Made by a program: the position numbers and the translations under genes. A stretch of DNA of 64,000 bases from Armatimonadota bacterium. GTDB taxonomy: Bacteria; Armatimonadota; Fimbriimonadia; Fimbriimonadales; Fimbriimonadaceae. Shown here piece by piece: positions 18,415 through 25,427 of this stretch (the stretch's first letter is position 1; every line of letters begins with the position of its first letter). The notes beneath the pieces are model-generated. The model saw only the letters and a program-made list of their open reading frames with translations. It was not told the DNA's origin and searched no databases. Location of the stretch: assembly GCA_025360125.1 (NCBI GenBank), contig JANYCU010000017.1:1-64000 (forward strand). The letters are read 5' to 3'.

Positions 18415-18747
18415 CTAATTGAGTGTGGAACGCCAGTTCTGACGAGTATGAAATACGTGCGCAATAGTGATTTCAGACTTAGTCTCATTGAAGCGATAAA
18501 CAGCCACGTGCCCGTGCCCATTTGGACTCCACTTCATAAACAAAAACCTTAAATTTGAATCTTTCCCGACAATCACGCCTCAGGCAGGACTTTCTTTGAG
18601 GGATTCAACTGCATCAATCAAAAACTTTCGATAAGCTACTACTTGATCAAATCCGTTGTGACGAACATTCCAGGTCCAAATCTCATCAAGCTCTTCGACG
18701 GAAGTCAAAGAATAGACAATGATTATTGAAGGTTGTTCTTCATCCAT
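18415..18747 (-). pseudogene. ParE/RelE-family toxin with an in-frame TGA stop
   Basis: One continuous reading frame of 110 codons plus stop, interrupted only by TGA at 18582-18580 (codon 56). The first half reads MDEEQPSIIIVYSL, then TSVEELDEIWTWN and ends LKESPA. The second half starts GVIVGKD and includes GHGHVAVYRFNETKSEITIAH followed by VFHTRQNWRSTLN, the typical ParE C-terminal strands. The ATG lies inside the end of the antitoxin gene, as is normal for such pairs, and the TAG abuts the DUF503 ATG. A single CGA-to-TGA change would explain the break. Both halves are well preserved, so inactivation looks recent. Confidence 0.75.
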
Positions 18748-18998
18748 CCGCTGTCTTTGGCTGCGAAATGAGTGTTCACTTGCTCCGAAGTCAGGAACTT
18801 GCCTTTGTCCACTTCCGCGAGTGATCGTTCGATATGTGCCAACCGTTCTGAGGTGAACATTGACTGAATTTCCTCGTTTTGATCGAAGATCAGCGAGTTT
18901 ATTAGTTCAGGTTGAGCCGACAGCTTTTGAGTCAAGCTTAGAAACTGAGCTTGCAATTCGGGTTGAGAATTGTCTGGAATCACTATTTCAAATCGCAT
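18723..18998 (-). CDS. Antitoxin of a ParE-type toxin-antitoxin pair
   Basis: 91 residues starting MRFEIVIPDNSQPE. The C-terminal half has HIERSLAEVDKGKFLTSEQV, resembling the toxin-binding region of ParD/RelB-like antitoxins (I..S...V..GKF.T.E.V). The ORF is open further upstream, but TATAAT at 19009-19014 (minus strand) with ATGGCA 17 nt before it places the start at 18998, leaving a 10-nt leader at most. Its end overlaps the start of the broken toxin gene by 25 nt. Such antitoxins normally repress their own promoter; no operator could be defined. Confidence 0.6.
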   Translation of the reverse strand: MRFEIVIPDNSQPELQAQFLSLTQKLSAQPELINSLIFDQNEEIQSMFTSERLAHIERSLAEVDKGKFLTSEQVNTHFAAKDSGWMKNNLQ

Positions 18999-19008
18999 CG
19001 CAGTCTTC

Positions 19009-19014
19009 ATTATA
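19009..19014 (-). promoter_or_regulatory. TATAAT -10 box of the antitoxin promoter
   Basis: A consensus TATAAT on the minus strand, 10 nt before ATG 18998. A 4/6 match to the -35 consensus (ATGGCA) lies 17 nt upstream. It overlaps an alternative upstream ATG, arguing against that longer start. Confidence 0.6.
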
Positions 19015-19121
19015 CGACGACCGGGCCACATTGCCATTAATTCCAGGAATTTGGCGAGTGCCGTTGACCATTGCTAACTTTGATTCGGAAACCACATCAC
19101 AGAACCCAAGGAATCTGAGCT

Positions 19122-19814
19122 TCAACGTTTCTTCATTGCCTTGATTTCATGATTGCGAATAGGGAGTCCGACCTTTTCAACGTCTAACATGCTTGTCCTG
19201 ACACCCGGCGCAAATTCGCCCTGCTTGCTCATCGGATCATTAATTTCGCGACCGTTCGATTTGACAAAGGTTGCGACTACAGCATTGTTGAACCGATCAA
19301 AGTAATATTTGGCGAACCGCATGTTCTTATTCGTCCAGGAGCGGTAGTCGGCGTCTTCGCGATTCGGGAGCCTTTCTCCTTTCATAAGGCGATAGAAGTG
19401 AGCCAAGGTTCCCGTTGGCAAAGTCTTATTGGGTTTTGACCACACAGTTGCGACTTGCCACATTCTTTTAGGCCGACTGTCTTTCTGAAGCTCGAAACAT
19501 GTGACAAGTTGAGTTCCCCTGGACAGTCCTCGACGACCGCCATAATACCTTCGCATGTATTCGGTAAAAAAGAAAACTCGGCGTGACTCTCCGATCGGAA
19601 AAAGGAAGTAAGTTGGGCCCCCACCCTCATCCATTTGCCACATATACCCGCAATAGTTCAATTCCTGTTCCAAGCTTTCTTGTTTAACAGCCTGTTCAAT
19701 TGAGCGGATGAGTCGATATCGACTCTTGCCAAGGTCACCCCCAGGTTCGACTTTAGGGAAGACTGGGATCGTCTGAGATTGAAGCAGAAAGGTCAATAAA
19801 AGAGCGATTACCAT
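19122..19814 (-). CDS. Exported protein of unknown function
   Basis: 230 residues. The first about 15 residues, MVIALLLTFLLQSQT, form a short signal peptide. The rest is rich in aromatic and basic residues (FFFTEYMRRYYGGRRG, then RFAKYYFDRFNNAVV). No family is recognised. A GGTGG lies before the ATG and could serve as ribosome site. It is divergent from the PhyH gene at 19868. Confidence 0.55.
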   Translation of the reverse strand: MVIALLLTFLLQSQTIPVFPKVEPGGDLGKSRYRLIRSIEQAVKQESLEQELNYCGYMWQMDEGGGPTYFLFPIGESRRVFFFTEYMRRYYGGRRGLSRGTQLVTCFELQKDSRPKRMWQVATVWSKPNKTLPTGTLAHFYRLMKGERLPNREDADYRSWTNKNMRFAKYYFDRFNNAVVATFVKSNGREINDPMSKQGEFAPGVRTSMLDVEKVGLPIRNHEIKAMKKR

Positions 19815-19867
19815 AGCGAACCACCGTGAATCTATTGTGACCCAGATTCCGTATGATCAATTAGACA

Positions 19868-20521
19868 ATGAACCTAAATATTGATGGCTTTGAGTGGGAT
19901 TCTGTTGACCCTACTACCCTCGAACTGGTCTGTAAGTCCTGCCAATCGATCCTGAATTCAAATGTCAAATCATTTGGAATTCGCGGCATCGTACGTCAAT
20001 CATCCGAACTTGCCAACCTCGTCAGCAATCATCTTAAACCAATTGCCCAGAAACATTTAGGTCCCAACGCCATTCTCGTTCGCAGCATCTTGTTTGATAA
20101 GCCCTTAGACGCGAATTGGGCCGTGCCTTGGCACCAAGACGTGACCATCGAGGTCCAAGAAAAGCATGAAGTCGATGGATTCGGACCGTGGTCAACCAAA
20201 GACGGCGTCATCTCAGTTCAACCGCCAGCAGCTATCCTTGAGCAAATGCTAACCCTTCGGCTTCACTTAGATGACACTGACGGCTCAAACGGTGCCCTAC
20301 TCGTCGATCCGGGCAGTCACCTTCTCGGAAAAAAGCATATCAGCGAAATTAATCCAATCGCCCCCGTCACGTTAGAATGCCAATCCGGCGCGGTGCTCCT
20401 CATGAGGCCGCTAATGTACCATGCATCAAATCGATCAACTTCGGGGAAACCAAGGCGCATTTTGCACCTCGATTTCGCATTGAAGCTTCTCCCAGAGCCC
20501 TTGAAATGGATGCATACTTAA
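19868..20521 (+). CDS. Phytanoyl-CoA dioxygenase (PhyH) family oxygenase
   Basis: 217 residues. 2-oxoglutarate/Fe(II)-dependent double-stranded beta-helix enzyme. The metal-binding HxD is visible in VPWHQDVTIEV, the distal His in MYHASNRS, and the 2-oxoglutarate-binding Arg in KPRRILHLDF. LRLHLDDTDGSNGALLVDPGSH is typical of the family. Family members hydroxylate small molecules; the substrate here is unknown. TATGAT 10 nt before the ATG suggests a leaderless start. The stop overlaps the stop of the convergent aldo/keto reductase gene in a shared TTAA. Confidence 0.8.
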   Translation: MNLNIDGFEWDSVDPTTLELVCKSCQSILNSNVKSFGIRGIVRQSSELANLVSNHLKPIAQKHLGPNAILVRSILFDKPLDANWAVPWHQDVTIEVQEKHEVDGFGPWSTKDGVISVQPPAAILEQMLTLRLHLDDTDGSNGALLVDPGSHLLGKKHISEINPIAPVTLECQSGAVLLMRPLMYHASNRSTSGKPRRILHLDFALKLLPEPLKWMHT

Positions 20522-21420
20522 CTTCCGTTCTCCAGGTAGCTCATTTCCGCTGGCGACAGCACAACATCTGGCACCACGCTGTTCTGCTCCACGTCGCTCA
20601 ACTTCCGCAACCCACACAGCGCAAAAGCCGGAAATGGTTGGTTCAAAACCCAAGCCAACGCAACCTGAGTCGCGCTCAATCCATGCTTCGCCCCAATTTC
20701 GGCGGCTCGACTTCGTCGTACTCGGCTTTGATCGCAATCGTATGCAGCGATAACTTCCGGATCCTGGGTTTCGGCAAAATATCCCCGCGCAGCCGATGAC
20801 CACGCAAATAGCGGTAGTTGTGTCTTTTCGTGCCAATCTCGGCCCGCCTTATCGATGGTCAAGCATCCGCCCCAAAGTGGCTTCACGTTATGCGCCAAAG
20901 TCAAGTTCGGATTATTGCAGCTAAAGCCTTGCTGACCCGACTTCTCGGCATAAGCATTCGCCGCCGCGACCCGTTCAACCGTCCAGTTCGACCCGCCGTA
21001 AGCAGTAATAAAACCCGACTTGATGATGTCGTTCATGAAGTCAACCACTGTCTCAACCGGAACGCTCTCATCGTCCCGATGAAAAACGTACAGGTCCGTG
21101 TGATCAAGCCCCAGTCGGTAGTGATTCTCCTGAATGTCTGACCGCGTATCCGCTGCCGTCAAACATGGCGTTCCGTAAGGGTGGTTTCCCTTGTTCAAAA
21201 AGACGATCTCGTGAGCTTGATGCCGAGTCTTCAGCCAAGCTCCAAGAATGTTGCTGTTCGCTCCGTAACAGTGGGCAGTATCAAAACAGTTTCCACCCGC
21301 CGCGATGAAAGCATCCAAGACCTTAAACGATTCAGCTGGGGCAACGCCCATCAACCAATCCGTTCCGCAAACAATCGCAGAAATGTCCTTATTCAGGTGG
21401 GGAACTCGTCCATATTTCAT
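20518..21420 (-). CDS. Aldo/keto reductase
   Basis: 300 residues, NAD(P)H-dependent (beta/alpha)8 enzyme. The catalytic tetrad is visible: D and Y in CFDTAHCYG, K in FLNKGNH and H in LYVFHRDD. The ATG overlaps the stop of the upstream Gfo/Idh/MocA gene by 4 bp (ATGA), so the two oxidoreductases are co-translated and probably act on the same sugar or polyol. Substrate unknown. Confidence 0.88.
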   Translation of the reverse strand: MKYGRVPHLNKDISAIVCGTDWLMGVAPAESFKVLDAFIAAGGNCFDTAHCYGANSNILGAWLKTRHQAHEIVFLNKGNHPYGTPCLTAADTRSDIQENHYRLGLDHTDLYVFHRDDESVPVETVVDFMNDIIKSGFITAYGGSNWTVERVAAANAYAEKSGQQGFSCNNPNLTLAHNVKPLWGGCLTIDKAGRDWHEKTQLPLFAWSSAARGYFAETQDPEVIAAYDCDQSRVRRSRAAEIGAKHGLSATQVALAWVLNQPFPAFALCGLRKLSDVEQNSVVPDVVLSPAEMSYLENGS

Positions 21421-22412
21421 GATTTCGCCTCGTTTCCAAATACAATTCCCGCCGACTTTCGAAGCCTATCCAACGTTCTCATTTGCTGCATGGTGTCCTC
21501 CACCGACAAGAATGGAACTTCCTTCGCCTCAAAGTATTCGGCGACCGTATCCGCCTCCGCCGCATAAAGCTCGGCATTGGTGATGCCCATCTCAACCGTC
21601 TCAACCAAGTTGTATTTTTCGTATCGATACATTTTTGTCCCGACGCTCTGTTTCCACGGGCTCTCGATGACGATGCGACCTTGGTCGCCGTAAATTGTGG
21701 CGCCGTTATCGCAGACGATTCCGACACCCGTTGTAAACACCGCGCTGCGATCTCGTGAGAATCGAAGTTGACCACTACCAATCCAATCGACTCCCTTCGC
21801 ACTCTTTTGCGAGATATAAGTCGCATCGATTGGCTCCTCGCCAAACGCTAATCGAGCTAGTGAAACGCAGTAAGTGCCGACGTCCATCAATCCGCCGCCG
21901 CCCAAATCCGGGTCGTTTCGAAAATTCGTCCAATCCTCGCCTGCCTGAAACGCAAACTCGGCGTTAACCATCTTCACGTCACCGATCAAACCGCTCGAAA
22001 TCCACTCTCGAATCGTCGCACTCTGCTTGGTGCATCGGTACATAAACGCTTCCATAAAGAAGACATTCGCCTCTTTCACTGCTTTGAGAGCCCACTCGGC
22101 TTCAATCGCATTCAGCGTGAACGGCTTTTCGCACAAGATGCCTTTGCCCGCTTTCGCCACCGCAATCGTGTCATCCATGTGGGTGTGGTGCGGAGTCGCG
22201 ATATACACAACATCAACGTCGGGGTGGTTATAGACCTCGGCGTACGATCCGAACGGCGTCCCGCCATGCTTGGCGCAAAACTCGGTAGCGCGCTCTATGG
22301 TCCGTGAGCCGACCGCGACGAGTTTGCCCGAATTACAAGCCGCGAGACCTTCGGCAAACTGATTGGCGATGCTTCCAGTGGCAAGAATTCCCCAGCGAAG
22401 TTGATTAGACAT
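21417..22412 (-). CDS. Gfo/Idh/MocA family oxidoreductase
   Basis: 331 residues from ATG 22412. N-terminal Rossmann fold (RWGILATGSIANQFAEGL), then VYIATPHHTHMD and the conserved lysine in ILCEKPFTLN. The C-terminal substrate domain contains GGGGLMDVGTYCVSLARL. These enzymes oxidise or reduce sugars and inositols with NAD(P). The frame is open 14 codons further upstream, but TATCCT 8 nt before 22412 and the usual family start favour the shorter form. Confidence 0.88.
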   Translation of the reverse strand: MSNQLRWGILATGSIANQFAEGLAACNSGKLVAVGSRTIERATEFCAKHGGTPFGSYAEVYNHPDVDVVYIATPHHTHMDDTIAVAKAGKGILCEKPFTLNAIEAEWALKAVKEANVFFMEAFMYRCTKQSATIREWISSGLIGDVKMVNAEFAFQAGEDWTNFRNDPDLGGGGLMDVGTYCVSLARLAFGEEPIDATYISQKSAKGVDWIGSGQLRFSRDRSAVFTTGVGIVCDNGATIYGDQGRIVIESPWKQSVGTKMYRYEKYNLVETVEMGITNAELYAAEADTVAEYFEAKEVPFLSVEDTMQQMRTLDRLRKSAGIVFGNEAKS

Positions 22413-22636
22413 CGGCAAAAAGGATACTTGGAATTCAAGCGGGTTTCGGGCCACAAGTCCTCGGATTAACGAAAAATGTCAAGCTTTCGCCCGGATGTCT
22501 ATAATCCAAAGTAATTCTGCAGCGTGAAGCGAAATTCGTTTTCCCTTTTGGCTTCGTCTAGGGTGAAACTACCTGATCTCGATCAAATCGTATGATTAAT
22601 GTATGCATTTTGTACGAACCATGCCATAATAAATGT

Positions 22637-22852
22637 ATGGTCCGACAAATTGTAAAAAGCGGAAACAGCACAGCCTTGGTGCTCTCCAAAGACATGCGAG
22701 ACCATTTGGGTCTTACCGACAACCAGATTGAGGTCACGTTTGAGCGTGGCTGCATTGTCCTGCGCAATCCTCAAACCGATCCAAACGTAGAGAGTGCAGT
22801 CCGCGAGACGCTCGCCAAATACGACCAAGCGTTCCGTAATCTCGCGAAATAA
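22637..22852 (+). CDS. AbrB/MazE-type antitoxin
   Basis: 71 residues. The N-terminal half, RQIVKSGNSTALVLSKDMRDHLGL followed by IEVTFERGCIVLRNP, is a SpoVT/AbrB-type swapped-hairpin DNA-binding domain. The C-terminal helix would bind the toxin. The Doc-type toxin gene follows 12 nt later. The ATG at 22637 is preceded by CATAAT with a 6-nt gap; a longer form from 22592 would include unrelated residues. AbrB-type antitoxins usually repress their own operon. Confidence 0.8.
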   Translation: MVRQIVKSGNSTALVLSKDMRDHLGLTDNQIEVTFERGCIVLRNPQTDPNVESAVRETLAKYDQAFRNLAK

Positions 22853-22864
22853 GCGGCGGATATC

Positions 22865-23272
22865 ATGATTTGGTATCCGTCGCTTGACGACGTCTATCGC
22901 TTTCACAACATTCAGATTTTTCTCTACGGTGGAAGTGCAGGCGTTCGAGATGAAGGGCTAGCCGAAAGCGCCCTTCTAACTCCTCAGCAAACATTTGCTA
23001 GTCAAGATTTGTACCCAACAGTCTCTGACAAAGCAGCTGCGTTGTGGCATGGTTTTGTATGTAATCACGCTTTCGTCGATGGCAATAAACGAATTGGCCT
23101 GATGGTCACTTCGGTATTTCTGATTTCAAACGGATATGAACTTGGCCTTACCGAGCAGGAAGCTGAAGACATCACAATGAAACTTGCCTCAAGCGGCATG
23201 AGTCGACAAGAATTGATTGATTTATTGGCTGATCGCGTTTACCTACGTTGGGGACATTCGTCAGATGTTTGA
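22865..23272 (+). CDS. doc: Doc toxin (Fic/DOC family)
   Basis: 135 residues, the normal Doc length. The active-site motif HAFVDGNKRIG is at 68-78 and matches the HxFxDGNKRxG form. Preceding VSDKAAALWHGFVCNH and following LMVTSVFLISNGY are also family features. Doc toxins phosphorylate elongation factor Tu and stop translation; Fic relatives AMPylate. The partner gene just upstream encodes the antitoxin. No frame damage is seen, so the pair may be active. Confidence 0.88.
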   Translation: MIWYPSLDDVYRFHNIQIFLYGGSAGVRDEGLAESALLTPQQTFASQDLYPTVSDKAAALWHGFVCNHAFVDGNKRIGLMVTSVFLISNGYELGLTEQEAEDITMKLASSGMSRQELIDLLADRVYLRWGHSSDV

Positions 23273-23388
23273 GACTTAGGCAAGGACTTTAGTATTTGAA
23301 CCTAGAAAAGAGTTCGCTCAACGTAAGTCGATTGCAACCAAAACCTTCCCTGAAAGGTGATTCCTCCTGTAAACTCATTTGATCTTTG

Positions 23389-24201
23389 ATGGAACTCCTT
23401 ACTAACCCGTCCGTGTGGATCGGGCTTTTCACCCTCACCATTCTCGAAATCGTTCTCGGCATCGACAACATCGTCTTTGTCAGCATCCTCGCCAGCAAAC
23501 TTCAGGGCGAAGAGCGGGAACGCGCGAGGAAGCAGGGAATGATGTTAGCCATCATCCCAAGAATTCTCTTGCTCCTCGGAATCGGACTCATCGTCCGCGC
23601 CACCCATCCCATTTTCGAGATCCCATATCTGGCCGACGCAATCGTCAAGAGCGGCGAGACGCTAGATCACGCCAAAGAGATGGCACAGTTCAGTTTTCGC
23701 GACATCGTTCTCATGGGCGGCGGACTCTTCCTCATTTACAAGTCCGTCAAAGAAATCCACCATAAGCTCGAAGGAGTTGAAGACGAACCTTCGGCAAACG
23801 CAAAGGCCGAGTTTCTAAAGGTCATCATCGCCATTCTCTGGATCAACGTCATCTTCTCGCTTGATTCGGTCATCACAGCAGTGGGAATGGTCAAAGAAAT
23901 CGAAGTCATGATTGCCGCAGTAGTCATCTCCGGCATCTTCATGATCTTCTTCAGCGGCCTGGTCTCGAAATTTGTTGACAAGCACCCTACCATCAAGATT
24001 CTTGCTCTTTCCTTCCTAGTTCTTATCGGAGCAAACCTCATCGCCGATGGCGGCGGAGTCCACCTTCCCAAGGGCTACACCTACTTCGCAATGGCCTTTG
24101 CCGTCATTGTCGAAACCGTCAACATCAAAGTTCGGAAGTCAAACCCGGTCGACCTCCACGAGCGCGAAATGCCCGCCGACGAGACCCCGATAATATCGTA
24201 A
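23389..24201 (+). CDS. TerC family integral membrane protein
   Basis: 270 residues with about 7 hydrophobic segments. The typical start LFTLTILEIVLGIDNIVFVSIL holds the conserved acidic residues, and a second copy, ILWINVIFSLDSVITAVGMV, holds the matching acids. TerC/Alx/YkoY proteins export manganese or help metalate secreted enzymes, and take part in tellurite resistance in some species. ATG 23389 is preferred over the TTG just before it. No yybP-ykoY riboswitch pattern was recognised upstream. Confidence 0.9.
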   Translation: MELLTNPSVWIGLFTLTILEIVLGIDNIVFVSILASKLQGEERERARKQGMMLAIIPRILLLLGIGLIVRATHPIFEIPYLADAIVKSGETLDHAKEMAQFSFRDIVLMGGGLFLIYKSVKEIHHKLEGVEDEPSANAKAEFLKVIIAILWINVIFSLDSVITAVGMVKEIEVMIAAVVISGIFMIFFSGLVSKFVDKHPTIKILALSFLVLIGANLIADGGGVHLPKGYTYFAMAFAVIVETVNIKVRKSNPVDLHEREMPADETPIIS

Positions 24202-24211
24202 ACTGAAGATC

Positions 24212-24376
24212 TTGCGAAAAGGTTGGACAGTTCAAGTCGGCGATTACGATGAACTGGAACGCGAAAAGTTGCTCCACTGGAAGCAGATGGAACCGCAACA
24301 ACGGCTTGATGTCATGATAGAATTGAATCGAATTTGGCGGGGTAACGATGGAATCAGACTGGAAAGAACTTATTGA
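24212..24376 (+). CDS. Small protein of AbiEii/nucleotidyltransferase-associated type
   Basis: 54 residues from a TTG start, containing ELEREKLLHWKQMEPQQRLDVM and then ELNRIW. This pattern (a helix with W...P..RL....ELRRI) is common in short proteins encoded directly before nucleotidyltransferase genes of the AbiEii type. It is complete, but the partner after it is truncated (24348-24422). Identification is by remembered pattern only. Confidence 0.45.
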   Translation: MRKGWTVQVGDYDELEREKLLHWKQMEPQQRLDVMIELNRIWRGNDGIRLERTY

Positions 24377-24422
24377 ATTGTTACATTCCCGTTACCGCCA
24401 GGTTAATCCAAGAGTGAAATAG
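24348..24422 (+). pseudogene. Truncated N-terminus of a putative AbiEii-type nucleotidyltransferase
   Basis: 24 codons, MESDWKELIELLHSRYRQVN then PRVK and TAG. The first residues resemble the start of nucleotidyltransferases of toxin-antitoxin type (DFKELIELLN), but the catalytic part is missing. It overlaps the small gene before it by 29 nt, as such pairs often do. It is probably the remnant of a lost two-gene module. Confidence 0.4.
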
Positions 24423-24485
24423 GGACGGTTCGAATTGAGTAGCTTCGGCCCTATAGTCGCCCCGCCTCGAGGTCATAGTACTTCC

Positions 24486-25427
24486 ATGCCTCAATCGGAG
24501 AAAGTCCGTAAAGTCCTCCGGTCCGACGAATTCTATGCCTGGGCTCCGTATGAGCGAAAGCTAGTTGAGCTGAAAGCCTCCTCAAACCTAACGCTTGGGT
24601 TCCTTTTCGCCGCTGGAATATCTGGAACCTATATGTTGGCTTTTCAGGCGCGAACTTCCGATTTTAGCGGTTGGCTACCGACGCTTCTGTCGCTTCTCGG
24701 TGGACTATTCACACTTTATGTCCTATTTTTCGGGCTCGGCGGTTCAAGGCAGATCATCTATGACGATGTCAGTTTTGAGATTTCAGCCAATAATTTGTCA
24801 CCGCTTCGAAGCGACTGGAGCGAAATAGTCTCGGTCAAACGAATATGGTTCAACGGGTTCGAGGTCAAAACGCGTCGGGGCAGCGCCAAAGTACGGTGGT
24901 GGATTCTTCCCCTGTGGGATGACGGCTACAGCAAGTTCCTTTTTCATGTTTTCAAGACCCTAGCCGTCGGCTACGAAAATGGAAAGCTGAAGCAATATCG
25001 CCCACCCGTCACGTTAGAAATCGGAGAAATTTACGTTTACGAAATCCCACCAAACGTGGTAGGAGTTTTTCATATTGTCACGGCTTGCGCATCGCTAATC
25101 TTAGCCATTCTCGATACCATTTACGGAGGCTCAAAAACATCTTCCGCGATTTCCATTCTTGGACTGATGTACTCAGTCAATTCCTTCTACCAGTTCTGGA
25201 AAGGTTACGCTCCCCAGCCATATTTCTCCGGCGACAAAGTCACTGTGATGGACGAAGAAATTTCGGTGACGGGAAAGAGCGGGACCAAGCGGGTGCCGTT
25301 GGCATTGGCAAGCTATCCTCTCCTACCAACCTTCAAGCCTCGACCCTTCAAGGATACAGAAATCTTCGGCGAAGGTGCCGATATTGTGGCAGTAGATCGC
25401 CGTTTCCTCGTGAAAGCCGACACATAG
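24486..25427 (+). CDS. Membrane protein of unknown function
   Basis: 313 residues from ATG 24486. There are two hydrophobic segments near the N-terminus (LGFLFAAGISGTYMLAF and LPTLLSLLGGLFTLYVLFFG) and two further on (VFHIVTACASLILAILDTIY, then ISILGLMYSVNSFY). The stretches between and after them (IIYDDVSFEISANNLSPLRSD and VTVMDEEISVTGKSG) resemble bacterial PH-like beta strands. No family named. A TTG start at 24435 is possible; CATAGT 6 nt before 24486 favours the ATG. It is convergent with the ABC-F gene with no gap. Confidence 0.6.
   Translation: MPQSEKVRKVLRSDEFYAWAPYERKLVELKASSNLTLGFLFAAGISGTYMLAFQARTSDFSGWLPTLLSLLGGLFTLYVLFFGLGGSRQIIYDDVSFEISANNLSPLRSDWSEIVSVKRIWFNGFEVKTRRGSAKVRWWILPLWDDGYSKFLFHVFKTLAVGYENGKLKQYRPPVTLEIGEIYVYEIPPNVVGVFHIVTACASLILAILDTIYGGSKTSSAISILGLMYSVNSFYQFWKGYAPQPYFSGDKVTVMDEEISVTGKSGTKRVPLALASYPLLPTFKPRPFKDTEIFGEGADIVAVDRRFLVKADT

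Noticed and set aside
18580-18582. TGA in the ParE-type gene as selenocysteine or recoded codon
   Set aside because: Toxins of this family have no selenocysteine, no SECIS-like stem is seen, and TGA is a normal stop elsewhere in the window, for example at ybeY.
23273-23388. yybP-ykoY manganese riboswitch before the TerC gene
   Set aside because: Expected from other genomes, but the characteristic conserved stretches are not present in this short leader.
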